Source of the DNA: Bacteroidales bacterium
GTDB lineage: Bacteria; Bacteroidota; Bacteroidia; Bacteroidales; JAAYJT01
NCBI GenBank assembly: GCA_014860575.1
Contig: JACZJK010000018.1
Span: 1 to 36,130 of the forward strand
Direction: 5' to 3'
DNA length: 36,130 bases
Below, piece after piece: positions 9,750 through 19,768 of the stretch. How positions within the stretch are numbered: position 1 is the first letter of the stretch; each line of letters begins with the position of its first letter. The position numbers and the translations under genes were made by a program. The notes beneath the pieces are model-generated. The model was given only the letters and a program-made list of their open reading frames with translations. It did no database searches and was not told the DNA's origin.

Positions 9750-10643
9750 ATGAAAATACGCAAGCAATTATTTACAACCTGCCTTATTGCACTCACGATA
9801 TCTCTTTTGTTAAACAGTTGTAAAACAACCCTGAATATCGCCGATTTGCAAACAAATGCAGAACAAGCCTTTAATGAAGGCAATTACACCGCTGCATTAC
9901 AGCAGTACGAGAACCTCATTAAAAATTGGAACGATAACCACGCTTTTGAGGAAAACCCATATTACGACAAAGCCGGCCATGCTGCTATTGCTTTGAAGGA
10001 TTACGATAAAGCCATTGAATATTTCAACCATTCAACACACTATGGATTTGCGGGCGCCGATACTTACCTGGCTTTGATCAACCACTACCGCGAAATAGAA
10101 AATTTTTCCCGTGAAATGACGGTGCTCAACACTTTTATTGAAAAATTCCCGAATGAAGCTGTTGAAGCCGGTGCACATGAGCGCTTATTTGAAATGTATT
10201 TGGAAACCAGTCGCTGGGAAGAAGCTGAAACTCAGATTCCGTTTTTCAGTCGCGAACCGGGTATTGAATTACTTGAAAAAATAATGCTGGTTCACATTAA
10301 CCTTGGAAATGAAAAGGAGGCAGAAGCAGTTGCTGGTCAGTTGCTTGAGCTTGACGGTAACAACGCTGCTGCCCTGGAATGGAAAGCCAAAAAATATTTT
10401 GAAGCCGGTGAAGCACGTTACAATGCTGAAACAGAAGCCTACGAGCGCAACAAAAGCAGAAGCCAGTATGCCCGCCTGCTCAAAGGTTATGAAGCTGCCG
10501 GAGAGGACTACCGCAAAGCCCGTGATATTTTTGAGCGCTTGTACAAGCAGAACCCGGATAAGAAATACGCTGTTTACCTTTACAATATTTACGCCCGTTT
10601 CAAGGATGAAGAAAAGGCGGCTTATTACCGCAAAAGGTTTTAA
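9750..10643 (+). CDS. TPR-repeat lipoprotein
   Basis: This 297-residue protein has a lipoprotein signal peptide (MKIRKQLFTTCLIALTISLLLNSC, lipidated Cys24) and then tetratricopeptide-like helical repeats, for example AEQAFNEGNYTAALQQYENLI and AAIALKDYDKAIEYFNHSTHYG. It is probably anchored in the outer or inner membrane and acts as a protein-binding scaffold; no more specific function can be read. The C-terminal part (residues 215-297) is rich in charged helices. It is flanked by the toxin-antitoxin operon and, convergently, the peptidase gene. Confidence 0.85.
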   Translation: MKIRKQLFTTCLIALTISLLLNSCKTTLNIADLQTNAEQAFNEGNYTAALQQYENLIKNWNDNHAFEENPYYDKAGHAAIALKDYDKAIEYFNHSTHYGFAGADTYLALINHYREIENFSREMTVLNTFIEKFPNEAVEAGAHERLFEMYLETSRWEEAETQIPFFSREPGIELLEKIMLVHINLGNEKEAEAVAGQLLELDGNNAAALEWKAKKYFEAGEARYNAETEAYERNKSRSQYARLLKGYEAAGEDYRKARDIFERLYKQNPDKKYAVYLYNIYARFKDEEKAAYYRKRF

Positions 10644-10814
10644 ATGTAGTAGTTCATAGAAACGTCCATCTGCGAACAGCTTGCAGTCGGCAGCCGTGCC
10701 TCGCTGGCAGACGGGTTGGAAAAATTCCCAAATTGAATTAAAGCGGGAATCTCGAGAGGGACGAGTCAAAATCCGAAATTCGAAGTGGCTTCAGACTTAG
10801 ATGAGAATGAAAAC

Positions 10815-12863
10815 CTACTCAACTCTAATCTCCTTCAGCGCCTTCTTTGCCGCCGCAAAAATTGGTTGATTGCTGATTTGTTCACCAACGGCGCGTTCCA
10901 TCCAGTGGCTTGGAGTAAGTTGCCCGATGGAAAAGATACGCTGCGTTTCTTCAGCGATGTCCTTGCCCTGGTAATAATCTTCCAACTGGAACATGATCAG
11001 GCGACCATAAGGGTAATTCATCAGGTAAAGTGGCGATTGGATCATGTGCGAATAAATGGCCAGCAGCGGAATATCTTCTTCGCCAAAAACATCGGCGTAA
11101 TATTCATTCCATATTTCTTTTGCGATCCTGATCACGGCTTCCTTAAGTTGGGCAGCACTTGCATCCGGGTTCTCATACAGCCATTGCCAAACGGCCATGT
11201 CAATCAGTGAAACGCCCATCATTTCATAGTTATCCCAGAAAGCGTCCAACACTTCGAGGTGTTCTTTCATCGGATCATCCTGTGTGATGCCCAAAAATTC
11301 AAGATCGCGGGCCTGGAACATGAATGCCAGCGCTTCGGTGAATGCGGTATTGGGAATTCCGTTCACAAAATAATTATCCACCATTTGTACGCTGATGGTT
11401 TGCTCTACATTATGCCCAAACTCATGGATCGCAATATTGTAACCTTTGTAATCCATGCCATCGCTGCCAATGCGGGTTCGCAGATGTGAAGTGGTTCCGC
11501 GCATTGAAGCACGCCAGGCATGACCCGAACCTCGTGCCGGATCAACTTCAACTTTTGAAGCTATAAACTCAGCCGTTTCCGCATCGAAACCAAGCTGACG
11601 AAGAATCCTTGAAAGGTCCTCATTCATGGCTTCTGCTGTTGGGTATTTGCTTTTGGTGATCTTATCCAGATCCGCTTCAGAAACGCCACTTCTGCCTTTA
11701 AAACCATCGTACCAAAGATCGTATGGACGCAGCGGCCGGCCAAGACGTTCGCTGATCATTTTACCGGTTTCGCGCAATAATGGTGAAGCTGCATATTCTC
11801 TGAAAAGGGCATCCACTTCCTCATACGGAATTTCCATGCTGGCATCAAAGCGGCGTTTGATGTAGGTGTCGAGCCTGGGGTAATAGGGGTCAATATTGTG
11901 TAACGCCTTGAAATTGGCCAGCAGGTGCTCATAACGCCTGATGTCTTCAGGTTCGCCCTGAACCGGCTGTCCGTTTTGAAATAATTCATTGCTGATGGGA
12001 TTCCATTGGTAATCCGGGTTGTTGATCACCTGTTTGGGAATTTCCTGGTTGATGATGCGCAGCATCACATTGTAAAGCATTTCCTGCTTTTCGAGCCCGC
12101 CTAGCTGGTCGTAGTTCGATTTGATCTCGTCGCGTATATTCCAGTGCGCCAACAGCTTCATGCCTTCCGGGAAGCGAGTTTCCCCTTCCTCATTCAGCAG
12201 TTTTCCGGCAAAAATGTTATACTCTGAAATATAGAGTCTTCCATCACTGTAAACCTGGTTCATTTCCTGCAACAGGCGCGGCGGAACACGTGCGGTGAAC
12301 ACTTCTCCCAGGCGCGCGTAACCCCACTGGCGGGCATCCCAGTCACCACCAAGTTCGTTCTTTTCCTCAAGGGTGTAGTAAGGGAAATTCAGCGCAACGA
12401 TAAAGGCAATCTTGTTTGTATAGAAATCATCCTGAACATGGGCCGAAGGACTGTAGGCCCCAAAAAGCTGATCAATTTTATGAATATCTCCGCGCGGTTC
12501 ATGAATCTGGCGGTTCAGCTCCAGTGTGATGCGGTTCATATAGCCATAAAGGTTTTCAAAGTTATTCGCCAGGCGGTCGAACACCAAATCCAGTTCATTG
12601 GGATCGGCAATGAAGTTTTCTGAAACAAAATCTTCAAAATCTTTTACGCTACCATCGCTGTTGCGCCAGAGTGCTGCGGCCTGGTTCACACCACGCTCAA
12701 TGCGGAATTGGTGTTCGGAGCCATTTTCGTCAACAAGTTGAGTAATCAGTTGATCAATTGTGGCCTGGCCAACGGGACTGGTTTCGTCCTGATCTTTCTC
12801 AGCCACAGGAGCACATGCCAGCAGGAAAATGGCTGGCATCATCAAAGCAATAAATTTTTTCAT
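10815..12863 (-). CDS. Gluzincin metallopeptidase lipoprotein, M3-like
   Basis: This 682-residue protein starts with a lipoprotein signal (MKKFIALMMPAIFLLAC, Cys17) and is therefore probably periplasmic or surface-anchored. A zinc site HEFGH is at about residues 480-484, and a glutamate in FTEALAF at about 510 sits at the spacing of the third zinc ligand in M3 (thimet oligopeptidase-like) enzymes. The C-terminal stretch YSHMIQSPLYLMNYPYG also resembles the substrate-binding region of M3-type peptidases. The exact family is uncertain: overall similarity to oligoendopeptidase F or thimet peptidases is only patchy. I chose the ATG at 12863 rather than one 11 codons upstream because it gives a clean lipoprotein signal. 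Likely role: trimming of peptides for nutrition. Confidence 0.78.
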   Translation of the reverse strand: MKKFIALMMPAIFLLACAPVAEKDQDETSPVGQATIDQLITQLVDENGSEHQFRIERGVNQAAALWRNSDGSVKDFEDFVSENFIADPNELDLVFDRLANNFENLYGYMNRITLELNRQIHEPRGDIHKIDQLFGAYSPSAHVQDDFYTNKIAFIVALNFPYYTLEEKNELGGDWDARQWGYARLGEVFTARVPPRLLQEMNQVYSDGRLYISEYNIFAGKLLNEEGETRFPEGMKLLAHWNIRDEIKSNYDQLGGLEKQEMLYNVMLRIINQEIPKQVINNPDYQWNPISNELFQNGQPVQGEPEDIRRYEHLLANFKALHNIDPYYPRLDTYIKRRFDASMEIPYEEVDALFREYAASPLLRETGKMISERLGRPLRPYDLWYDGFKGRSGVSEADLDKITKSKYPTAEAMNEDLSRILRQLGFDAETAEFIASKVEVDPARGSGHAWRASMRGTTSHLRTRIGSDGMDYKGYNIAIHEFGHNVEQTISVQMVDNYFVNGIPNTAFTEALAFMFQARDLEFLGITQDDPMKEHLEVLDAFWDNYEMMGVSLIDMAVWQWLYENPDASAAQLKEAVIRIAKEIWNEYYADVFGEEDIPLLAIYSHMIQSPLYLMNYPYGRLIMFQLEDYYQGKDIAEETQRIFSIGQLTPSHWMERAVGEQISNQPIFAAAKKALKEIRVE

Positions 12864-12893
12864 GATATTTTTGTTAATGGTGATTTTCAGTGG

Positions 12894-12901
12894 CAAACTT
12901 A
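12894..12901 (-). promoter_or_regulatory. Bacteroidetes -7 element of the metallopeptidase gene (TAAGTTTG)
   Basis: On the minus strand TAAGTTTG lies 30 bases before the start codon at 12863. This also supports the shorter start, because it lies very close to the longer one at 12896. Confidence 0.55.
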
Positions 12902-13051
12902 AGCAAAGTTTATATATATTATCGCTCAGGTTTTCAGCGCCAATCTTAATTGTTAAATATCATAAAACAAGGGACGCCATCCCCTCCCTCTGGTCAGGGT
13001 TTGCGTCCCAACTGTGCTTCCAGCCGCCAGATTTTAACACTTTAACACCCC

Positions 13052-15013
13052 TCACACATTAACACTTTTCACCCTTCCCTTTTCAGTGATAAGCAAATAG
13101 AAAGTTTGCTTGCTGATGATGCCTTCTTTCAGAAAAAGTGTAATTAGCAACTGAACGCCTTTTTTTGTACCATCAATCAGGGTGCGGAATTCTTTTTCGT
13201 TGATGCCACGCGGACTGACGGATAATTTTGCCAGCAACAACTTACGGGCGTTGTCAACAATACTTGCATGCAGTACATCATCGCCGATAAGGTAAATCCT
13301 GCTTTTTGCCACCAGGTGCTGTAGCAGGGAATTAAGTTGGCTTTTTCTTATTTGATTTTGCTGAGCGAATGCTTCCAGTTCTCTCAATGATGAGCGAACC
13401 ATTCCTGAAACAAGTATGATCTGCTCAACCCGATTCAGTTGTTCTTCGGCTTTGCGATCGAAACTTATTTTATGATCCATTAATGCGAAAGTTGCCCCCA
13501 CCGTTTTCAGCTTCCCAGTCTGTACCATTTTTCCGAGCATCTGGTTCAGGAAGAAAAGATCAAACCCTTTGCTGCTGATGTTGAATTTTCCAGCCAGCTC
13601 ATGCGCTTCCAGCCCGCGCTCGTTCAAAGGATTTTGTTGATGCCAGTGTTGGAGACTCTCTAACACAGCTTTTACCATATTGGATTCATGGTTTTCATCT
13701 GCCAGAAAGACCTTCCCTTCGAAATGAAGACCATAGGCCACGCCAGGATTTGCAGTAATTATAGTTAGAAGTTCGGATTCAGATTTGGATGATTTTGAAG
13801 CCAATTGATCAATCGAAAGTGGTGTATTTGATTTTTGAAGTTCGAACCTGATCATGCCGGCCAGGTTTTCCTGATCAGTCATAATCTGGGCAAAGTTTTG
13901 CAGAACGTTCTTTAACTTTTCTGTCCGGCGGCGATGATGTAAGGGGCTGGGATCAAGGATTATACCACCACCAAAAGTCATGTCGCTGGAAGTGTTGCGA
14001 AGGATAAAGCGGTCGTTGGCAAGCAGGATAGCAGGCTTTTCGAGGTGAATCTGTGCGACTGCTTTTTCAGCACCAAGCAGTTCATTTTTCGTGATCAGGT
14101 GAACCCGGGCTTTTGATGAGAATGTTCCGGTGTGAAAAATCTGATGCGACCAGGTTCCGATCCTGATGTTGCCCGGAAAAAGCTCAACCTGGGCATCAAG
14201 CAAATTGGTTTCCTGCAAAAGTTTTGAAGAAAGAATCATGCCCCGTTCAAAATCCTCGTATTTCAAGCCAGAAAGGTTCAAAGCAGCTCGATCACCGGCT
14301 GCGACTTTTTCAACCTGCCTGCCGTGGCGTTCAATGCTTTTAACTTTTAGCTTTCCATGCCCGCCGGGCAAGAGATGCAATTCCTCACCCACGCTTACTT
14401 CGCCTTCAAGCACCGAACCTGTGACTACTATACCAATTCCCCGCACATTAAAAATCCGGTCAATGTACATTCTGAAATTTGAGACATGGCTTTTTTCGGG
14501 AATCAAAGCGGCAATTTTTAATAATTCGCTTCTCAGGTCATCAATTCCTGAGCCGGTAACCGAAGAAACTGCCACCACCGGCGCATTTTCAAGTGGACAG
14601 CCTTCAAGCAATTCCATGGCTTCGAGTTTGGCCAGTTCCATAGTGTCGTCATCCACCAGGTCGGCTTTATTGATCGCAACAATACCGTGCCTGATCCCAA
14701 GCATTTTTATGATATTGAAGTGCTCCCTGGTTTGCGGCATGATCCCACTATCGGCTGCGATGACTAGCAGCACGAAATCAATGCCATAAGCGCCTGCTAC
14801 CATGGTTTTGATAAAATCCCTGTGACCGGGCACATCTACAACGCCGATTGAAATTTCATCCGACAATTCCAGGTGTGCGAAGCCAAGATTTATGGTGATT
14901 CCACGTTCTTTTTCTTCTTTGTGTGTGTCGCAGTCAATCCCTGTCAGCGCCTTGATCAGGGCTGTTTTTCCGTGGTCAACATGACCGGCTGTACCAAGGA
15001 TCAGGTGTTTCAT
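13052..15013 (-). CDS. selB: Selenocysteine-specific elongation factor SelB, copy 1 (distal)
   Basis: This 653-residue GTPase delivers Sec-tRNA-Sec to UGA codons marked by a SECIS hairpin. The EF-Tu-like G domain is at the N-terminus: [11 protein letters not shown] (P-loop), the RGITINLGF switch region, DVPGH and NKAD. Beta-barrel domains follow (for example [22 protein letters not shown]), and the C-terminal third contains winged-helix repeats that in E. coli SelB bind the SECIS RNA. I chose the ATG at 15013: it matches the second SelB copy and the family start, and the longer upstream frame only translates the dispersed repeat (CHPERSEG). It is one of two SelB genes in this window and lies directly after the three selenoprotein genes. 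Confidence 0.94.
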   Translation of the reverse strand: MKHLILGTAGHVDHGKTALIKALTGIDCDTHKEEKERGITINLGFAHLELSDEISIGVVDVPGHRDFIKTMVAGAYGIDFVLLVIAADSGIMPQTREHFNIIKMLGIRHGIVAINKADLVDDDTMELAKLEAMELLEGCPLENAPVVAVSSVTGSGIDDLRSELLKIAALIPEKSHVSNFRMYIDRIFNVRGIGIVVTGSVLEGEVSVGEELHLLPGGHGKLKVKSIERHGRQVEKVAAGDRAALNLSGLKYEDFERGMILSSKLLQETNLLDAQVELFPGNIRIGTWSHQIFHTGTFSSKARVHLITKNELLGAEKAVAQIHLEKPAILLANDRFILRNTSSDMTFGGGIILDPSPLHHRRRTEKLKNVLQNFAQIMTDQENLAGMIRFELQKSNTPLSIDQLASKSSKSESELLTIITANPGVAYGLHFEGKVFLADENHESNMVKAVLESLQHWHQQNPLNERGLEAHELAGKFNISSKGFDLFFLNQMLGKMVQTGKLKTVGATFALMDHKISFDRKAEEQLNRVEQIILVSGMVRSSLRELEAFAQQNQIRKSQLNSLLQHLVAKSRIYLIGDDVLHASIVDNARKLLLAKLSVSPRGINEKEFRTLIDGTKKGVQLLITLFLKEGIISKQTFYLLITEKGRVKSVNV

Positions 15014-15042
15014 TCTCGGAATGTTCAAATGCAACAATTTGC

Positions 15043-15050
15043 CAAAATTA
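15043..15050 (-). promoter_or_regulatory. Candidate -7 element of selB copy 1 (TAATTTTG)
   Basis: On the minus strand TAATTTTG fits TAnnTTTG and lies 29 bases before the start codon at 15013, which suggests this selB can be transcribed separately from the upstream genes. Confidence 0.5.
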
Positions 15051-15159
15051 AGTGAAATCCGAGTTCGCAGTCGAATAACAATTGTCAGACAAAAATAAAC
15101 TTTGTTGTGCTTTGGGGTCACACGAAAAAGGGTTACCTCAAAACCTGTAGTCTTATGTT

Positions 15160-15236
15160 TTTTGTCATTCTTAGTGGAGAGAAGAATTAATATACAGACA
15201 TTTAGAGTTCCTTCACTTCGTTCAGGATGACAAGAA
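15160..15236. repeat. Dispersed Bacteroidetes intergenic hairpin repeat (copy A)
   Basis: The block runs from TTGTCATTCTTAGTGGAG to CTTCGTTCAGGATGACAA. Its two arms are imperfect reverse complements built on GTCAT(C/T)CTGAGCG-like sequence. In one frame it reads CHPERSEG, the well-known artefact of this repeat. It separates the last selenoprotein gene from selB copy 1. Related copies are at 19657-19727 and 22464-22544. Confidence 0.75.
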
Positions 15237-15289
15237 TTGACCTTTAGAAACAACCTCTCAATCAGAACAAAGATTTCTTTACGAACCGC

Positions 15290-17266
15290 TTATCTCTTCA
15301 TAATCCTGATTGGTTTGAAGGGAAAAGCAGGAATATTAAGCATAAATACACCGCTGTTAATCTTGCTGAAGTCGAGATGCATTTTTTCTGAGCGGATCAT
15401 ACCACTCAACACTATTCTTCCTGTAAGATCAATGATGCTGAATTCTGATCCGATGAAACTGGGATCAAAATCAAGAGAGACCTTATTGTTAAAAGGATTT
15501 GGATAGGCTGACACAAGCGCCGGAACAATGAATTCCACTTGTCCTGTTAGAGGGATAAAGTTTGCGATCAGTGTTATCGTGCTTGCCGGCATTTGAAAAC
15601 TGTAAATTGAATCCGTTGAAATGATCATTCCCATGAGGTTTGTCCAGTTTACAAATTCCCAACCAATAGCCGGTGTAGCAGATACTTCAACTTGCGAACC
15701 TGCCATAAAATCACCTGAGCCGTCCACTGTTCCACCTTCTTCCGGGCTGGCAGTAAGGTTCAGACTGAAAACTGAATTTAGGCCAAGGAATTGATTAATG
15801 AGTTCAGCCATCAGATAAGGCTTCAGGTTCAAACCTTCTCCATTCGCAATAGCTCCAAAGATAGCAGACGACGAAACGGCTGTATAGTTTTCGCCTTCAT
15901 TCATGATCATTCTGCCATGGCTTTCTTCACAGGCAAGCAGCACTTCACCGCTGGTAGTGCCCATTCTATCAATGCTGTAATGCGCATCGGTTCCACCGTA
16001 ATAATTGAATTCCAGTTGATCGGTTAAACTGAGCCCGGCTCCTTCAAGTTGGGTTATTTCCCATTCGGTGCCGTCATCCAGGTAAGTTAATCCAAGATAA
16101 TCATTTAAAGCAGTAGTTTCGAAATCTTTAGCCACATTTGCACTTTCGATATAAAGAGCGCCACCGTTTTGCAGGTAATTGCTTAGTTTTTGCTGGTCTG
16201 CTGCGTTTACAGAACCAGGAGGGGTAATCCCTCAACTCAGGCAGTACCCGCCAAGAGAAACAAATATGATATTATATTCATTCAGTTCGTTTGGAAGCGC
16301 ATTTACCAATTGATAATCAATGCCAGTTTTACTTAATGCTCTAGTCAGTACAACGGTAGGCCTGACCACGTCGCCCTGATCTGGACATGTTATGGTAGCT
16401 ATGCCATTATCGTTGTCCCAAACCAGCACCGAAAAAATATTTTCGGGTTTAACCCTGATGAAATGGCTCTTTGATTTATTGTTTCCTTCAAATTCATCCC
16501 CCTCATGTTCAATTTCAGCATAAAAAGCTGTGTTTAAAACCTGGCTGGGTGTCCATTCAAATTCAACCGTTGCGGTTTGCTGCGGCTCTACAACTTCAGT
16601 AATTTCAGCGGTTCCTATTAAATTGCCTGTTTTGTAACAAAACATTGAAACCGTGAAATCAGCTTGGGGTTCTGATCCGGGATTGCTCACCGATACACTG
16701 AAAACGGAAGTGATATCAGCGCTTAAAATGTTTGGCCCATCAATGCTGCTCACAGCAAGATCATTTTGAAATATGGCTGTCACCTCCAGGCTATACACAT
16801 TCCAGTTATTCCATTGGTAGGTGGAAGGCCCAAATGTCCTGAATTTAAACTGTACACTTTGGCCCGCAAAGTCACTTATATCAAATACAACCTCAGTACC
16901 TGATGCTGAGCCCCAACTTCCGGAATTCAGCGAGTGACTCCATAACAGGAATTCTGATGATGAGGTAATCAGGCGTATTTCAGCAACTTCAGATGGATTG
17001 CTTGCTCCAAAAACATTTAAATACTGGTTCACGATTAGATCCTGAACGTTTGGGTCAAGTTCTATGACCGGTGAAATGGCCGAAAGATCAAAATTGCTGA
17101 TGGTTGGTGTCCAGTAAAACTGAAGCATTCCGCCTTCGATGCTCCAATTCTGGTCTAGTGTCCAACCCTGGTTGTTTTCAAAGCTTTCCGTCCAGTATAC
17201 AGTCTGGCTGTAAACCTGCAACCTGAACAGTGAAAACAATGCTAGAATGAGTAGGGCTTTTCTCAT
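15290..17266 (-). CDS. Secreted selenoprotein with CLSU motif, T9SS cargo (paralogue A)
   Basis: The gene is two open frames in the same phase joined by a single UGA at 16232-16234. Read as selenocysteine it gives 658 residues with the motif C-L-S-U (Cys342, Sec345). Visible parts: signal peptide 1-20 (ends VYSQ), a jelly-roll-like beta domain (about 22-150), a CARDB-like beta domain (about 165-260), an alpha/beta domain (about 275-497: VLVWDNDNG, then a strand ending in YCLSU, then DQQKLSNYLQNGGALYIE), an InlB-type repeat (about 502-572) and a T9SS sorting domain (about 583-658, starting YPNPFNN). In the Bacteroidetes relatives I recall, the CxxU position is occupied by ordinary residues. 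The UGA is followed 13 bases later by a candidate SECIS stem. It lies in a selenium gene island. Function unknown; a thiol/selenol redox role is inferred from CxxU. Confidence 0.9.
16193..16218 (-). promoter_or_regulatory. Candidate bacterial SECIS hairpin in paralogue A
   Basis: On the minus strand, 13 bases after the UGA, CTGGT pairs with ACCAG and CTG pairs with CAG, leaving a single bulged T between the two stem parts on the 5' side and an apical loop of about nine bases. A bulged U in this place is a known feature of the E. coli SECIS recognised by SelB. The same stem is conserved exactly in paralogue B. A shorter GGG/CCC pairing lies just after the UGA. Confidence 0.7.
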
Positions 17267-17369
17267 GTGCCAATTGTTTGATTTAATAAATAGAAACTAA
17301 TTCAAAATATTGTGAATTATGATCTTATACTATTGAAATCAGTGAAGGATAAGGAATTGTTGGACAGCA

Positions 17370-17377
17370 CAAAGCTA
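17370..17377 (-). promoter_or_regulatory. Weak candidate -7 element for paralogue A (TAGCTTTG)
   Basis: TAGCTTTG on the minus strand fits TAnnTTTG, about 104 bases before the start codon. No -33 element was seen. The 300-base gap between the two paralogues otherwise contains only a weak inverted repeat. Confidence 0.3.
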
Positions 17378-17486
17378 ATGGATTTTTGGTTCCGACCATG
17401 ATCTTCTTTCGGAAATATAATCCACTGAAATATATTTTAATTAATGCTTTTATTAGCGAAAAATGCACAAATGTGTGTGACCCAAA

Positions 17487-17522
17487 CCCTTTAAAGTCGT
17501 GTAGAACTTCTTAAAGGTTTAA
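17487..17522 (-). terminator. Weak hairpin between the two CLSU genes
   Basis: On the plus strand AAACCCTTTAAAG is followed by CTTAAAGGTTT, its near reverse complement, 45 bases past the end of paralogue B. There is no clear T run, so this may be an attenuator, an RNA-stability hairpin or chance. Confidence 0.25.
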
Positions 17523-17565
17523 GCCCTTTCCGGCTTATAAATTGTAAAGAGGAAATGGTGAAGAC

Positions 17566-19542
17566 CTATAACTTAATAATCCTCAGCGATTGGTTCACAT
17601 TACCACCTACAGTAAAAACGTAAACCCCGGGAAGCAGATGATTTAAATCCAGATTGTTCTTTTCCGATCGCAATATACCTGTGCCAAGCATTTTGCCGTA
17701 CAAATCATGAATGAAATAGCTAGCTCCGATAAGCTGTTGATCAAGTTGAATCATAGCTCTGTCAGTTACCGGATTCGGATAGATTGAAAACTTCGTGATA
17801 GCTTGCTCATCAAGCCCGGTCAATGGTTCGAAGTTGGCTGCCAGGGTCAGATCATAATCAGGCATAGAGAATGAATAATAAGGATCAACTGAGACCACCA
17901 TGCCCGAATAGTTTGTCCAGTTTACAAATGCCCAGCCGCTAGCCGGTACAGCGTTAATCTCTACATACGATCCCAACAGATATTCGCCCGCACCAAGAAC
18001 CTCACCTCCTAGCATCGGGCTTGATGCCAGTGAAACCTCATATTCATCCGTGCCAATTCCCAGGAAGTAGTTTAGCATTTCGCTTACGAAAAAAGGCTTT
18101 AAATTGAGGCCGTCGCCGTCAGCCAGGGCGCCAAGAATTATTGAGGATGTAATGACCTTAAAGGTTTCGCCTTCATTTTTAATCATCCTGCCATAGCCTG
18201 CTTCGCAGCTAAAAATTATTTCTCCCACTGATGTTGACATCCGGTCAACGCTGTAGTGTGGATCGGGTCCACCAAAATAATGAAAATCCAGCTGATCAGT
18301 TAACGAGCTGTTTGCACCGCTAAGGCTGGCAACTTCCCAGTTGGTTCCGTCATGAAGGTAATTCAGTCCAAGATAGGTATTCAGGCTTGTACTTGCGTGG
18401 TTCTTAGCCACATTCACGCCTTCCATGTAAAGGTTACCACCATTCGCGAGATAGGTGATTAGTTTTTGCTGGTCTGCTGCATTTACAGAACCAGGAGGGG
18501 TATTCCCTCAACTCAAACAAAAATTGCCATGAGAGATGAATATGACATCAAATTCGCTCAGCGATGTGGGAAGTGAATTATCGAGTTGGTAACCGATTCC
18601 GGCCTTATCCAGTGCGCGGGTCAGAACCACGGTTGGCCTTACAAGATCACCTGTTTCGGGGCATACAATAGAGGATATCCCATTATCATTATCCCAAACA
18701 AGCAAGGAATAAGCTATGTCGGGCTTCACTCTGATAAAATGACTTTTTGAGGCATCGTTTCCATTAAACTCATCGTTTTCCAGGTCAACTACTGCATAGA
18801 AAGTTGTATTTATAATGTCGGTTGGAGTCCAATCGAAAACAATTGACATTGTTTCCTGTGCCGGAATTGTATCTGTTACTTCAACCGATCCGATCATTTC
18901 GCCTGTCTTATGATCCAACATAGAAACGGTAAAACCTGATTGCGGTTGAAGGCCAAGGTTATTTACTTTCACAGTCCAGGTAGCGGTAGTGTTTGTGCTA
19001 ACGATATTCGGGCCGGTTATGTTTGTTGCTGCAAGGTCGTTTGCATACAGCGCCGTAAGCTTCATGTCAAACACCCACCACCAATTCCAGTTGTAGGCTG
19101 ATTGACCAAAAGTCCTGAATTTGAATTGGACAGTCTGACCTGCGAAATTACTAATGTCAAAAACAATCTCTGTGCCTGAAGAAGAACCCCAACCTCCGGC
19201 ATCCAGGCTATGGCTCCATAGCAAATGTTCTTCTCCTGATGTAAGCAGATAAATTTCAGCAACTTCAGGAGTGGTGCTTGCACCGAGTACATCGAGACTT
19301 TGGATAATTATCAAATCTTCAATATTGTTGTCAAGATCAATGGCCGACGAAACAGCGGAAAGGTCAAAATTGACAATGCTTGACGACCAGTTGAATTGCA
19401 ATTTCCCTCCGCTGATATTCCAGTTCTCGCTGAGTGCCCAACCCTGGTTAAAGTCGAAGTTATCGGACCAGAAAACGGTTTGGGAAAAAACCGTCAATTT
19501 GCATAGTGCAAAAATTATCAGAAATAGTATCGTTTTTTTCAT
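17566..19542 (-). CDS. Secreted selenoprotein with CLSU motif, T9SS cargo (paralogue B)
   Basis: Two open frames in the same phase are joined by one UGA at 18508-18510. With the start at 19542 the product is 658 residues with Cys342 and Sec345 in F-C-L-S-U, exactly the length and Sec position of paralogue A. That match, and the clean signal peptide MKKTILFLIIFALCKLTVFS, are why I prefer 19542 over a start five codons upstream. The domain order equals paralogue A: jelly-roll-like domain, CARDB-like domain, alpha/beta domain (LLVWDNDNG, then FCLSU, then a NGGNLYMEG strand), InlB-type repeat and T9SS sorting domain (starting FSIYPNPVTD). The sequence differs widely from paralogue A outside the core, so this is not a fresh duplication. 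The retained UGA at the same site argues strongly for selenocysteine. Function unknown; probably extracellular redox or binding. Confidence 0.9.
18469..18494 (-). promoter_or_regulatory. Candidate bacterial SECIS hairpin in paralogue B
   Basis: The stem CTGGT/ACCAG with bulged T and CTG/CAG is identical to paralogue A, again 13 bases after the UGA. The only difference within the hairpin is C to T in the apical loop, a synonymous change. Synonymous differences between the paralogues are plentiful just before the UGA and again about 50 bases after it. Confidence 0.7.
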
Positions 19543-19599
19543 TAATCCGGATTTCATTAATTATTAATGGCTATTGGTATAATAAATAACCATGTTCTG

Positions 19600-19607
19600 C
19601 AAAACTA
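19600..19607 (-). promoter_or_regulatory. Candidate -7 element for paralogue B (TAGTTTTG)
   Basis: On the minus strand TAGTTTTG fits TAnnTTTG and lies 57 bases before the start at 19542. No clear -33 box is visible. Confidence 0.4.
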
Positions 19608-19656
19608 GTTCAAATATCGAGATAATTAGTTATGTAAACAAAAAAAATCGAATCTT

Positions 19657-19727
19657 GTCATCCAAAACGGAGCGAAGGATCTCCAGATTAGATTCTTCGC
19701 TCCGCTCAGAATGACAAAAAACGATAA
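19657..19727. repeat. Dispersed Bacteroidetes intergenic hairpin repeat (copy B)
   Basis: The arms GTCATCC..CGGAGCGAAGGATCT and the reverse complement of AGATTCTTCGCTCCGCTCAG..TGAC are close inverted copies, so the element can fold into a long hairpin. It lies between the thioredoxin-like selenoprotein and paralogue B and may act as a transcript separator. Confidence 0.8.
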
Positions 19728-19768
19728 AATCAGCAAGCGATATAGTATCGCTTACTGTTAAGAAAGTA

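Noticed and set aside
10785-11210. Plus-strand open frame opposite the metallopeptidase gene
   Set aside because: It is a shadow of the peptidase coding strand with no signature of its own.
15014-15253. Longer N-terminus for SelB copy 1
   Set aside because: The extra 80 residues are translation of a dispersed repeat (CHPERSEG), have no counterpart in SelB copy 2, and lie before a better promoter and start.
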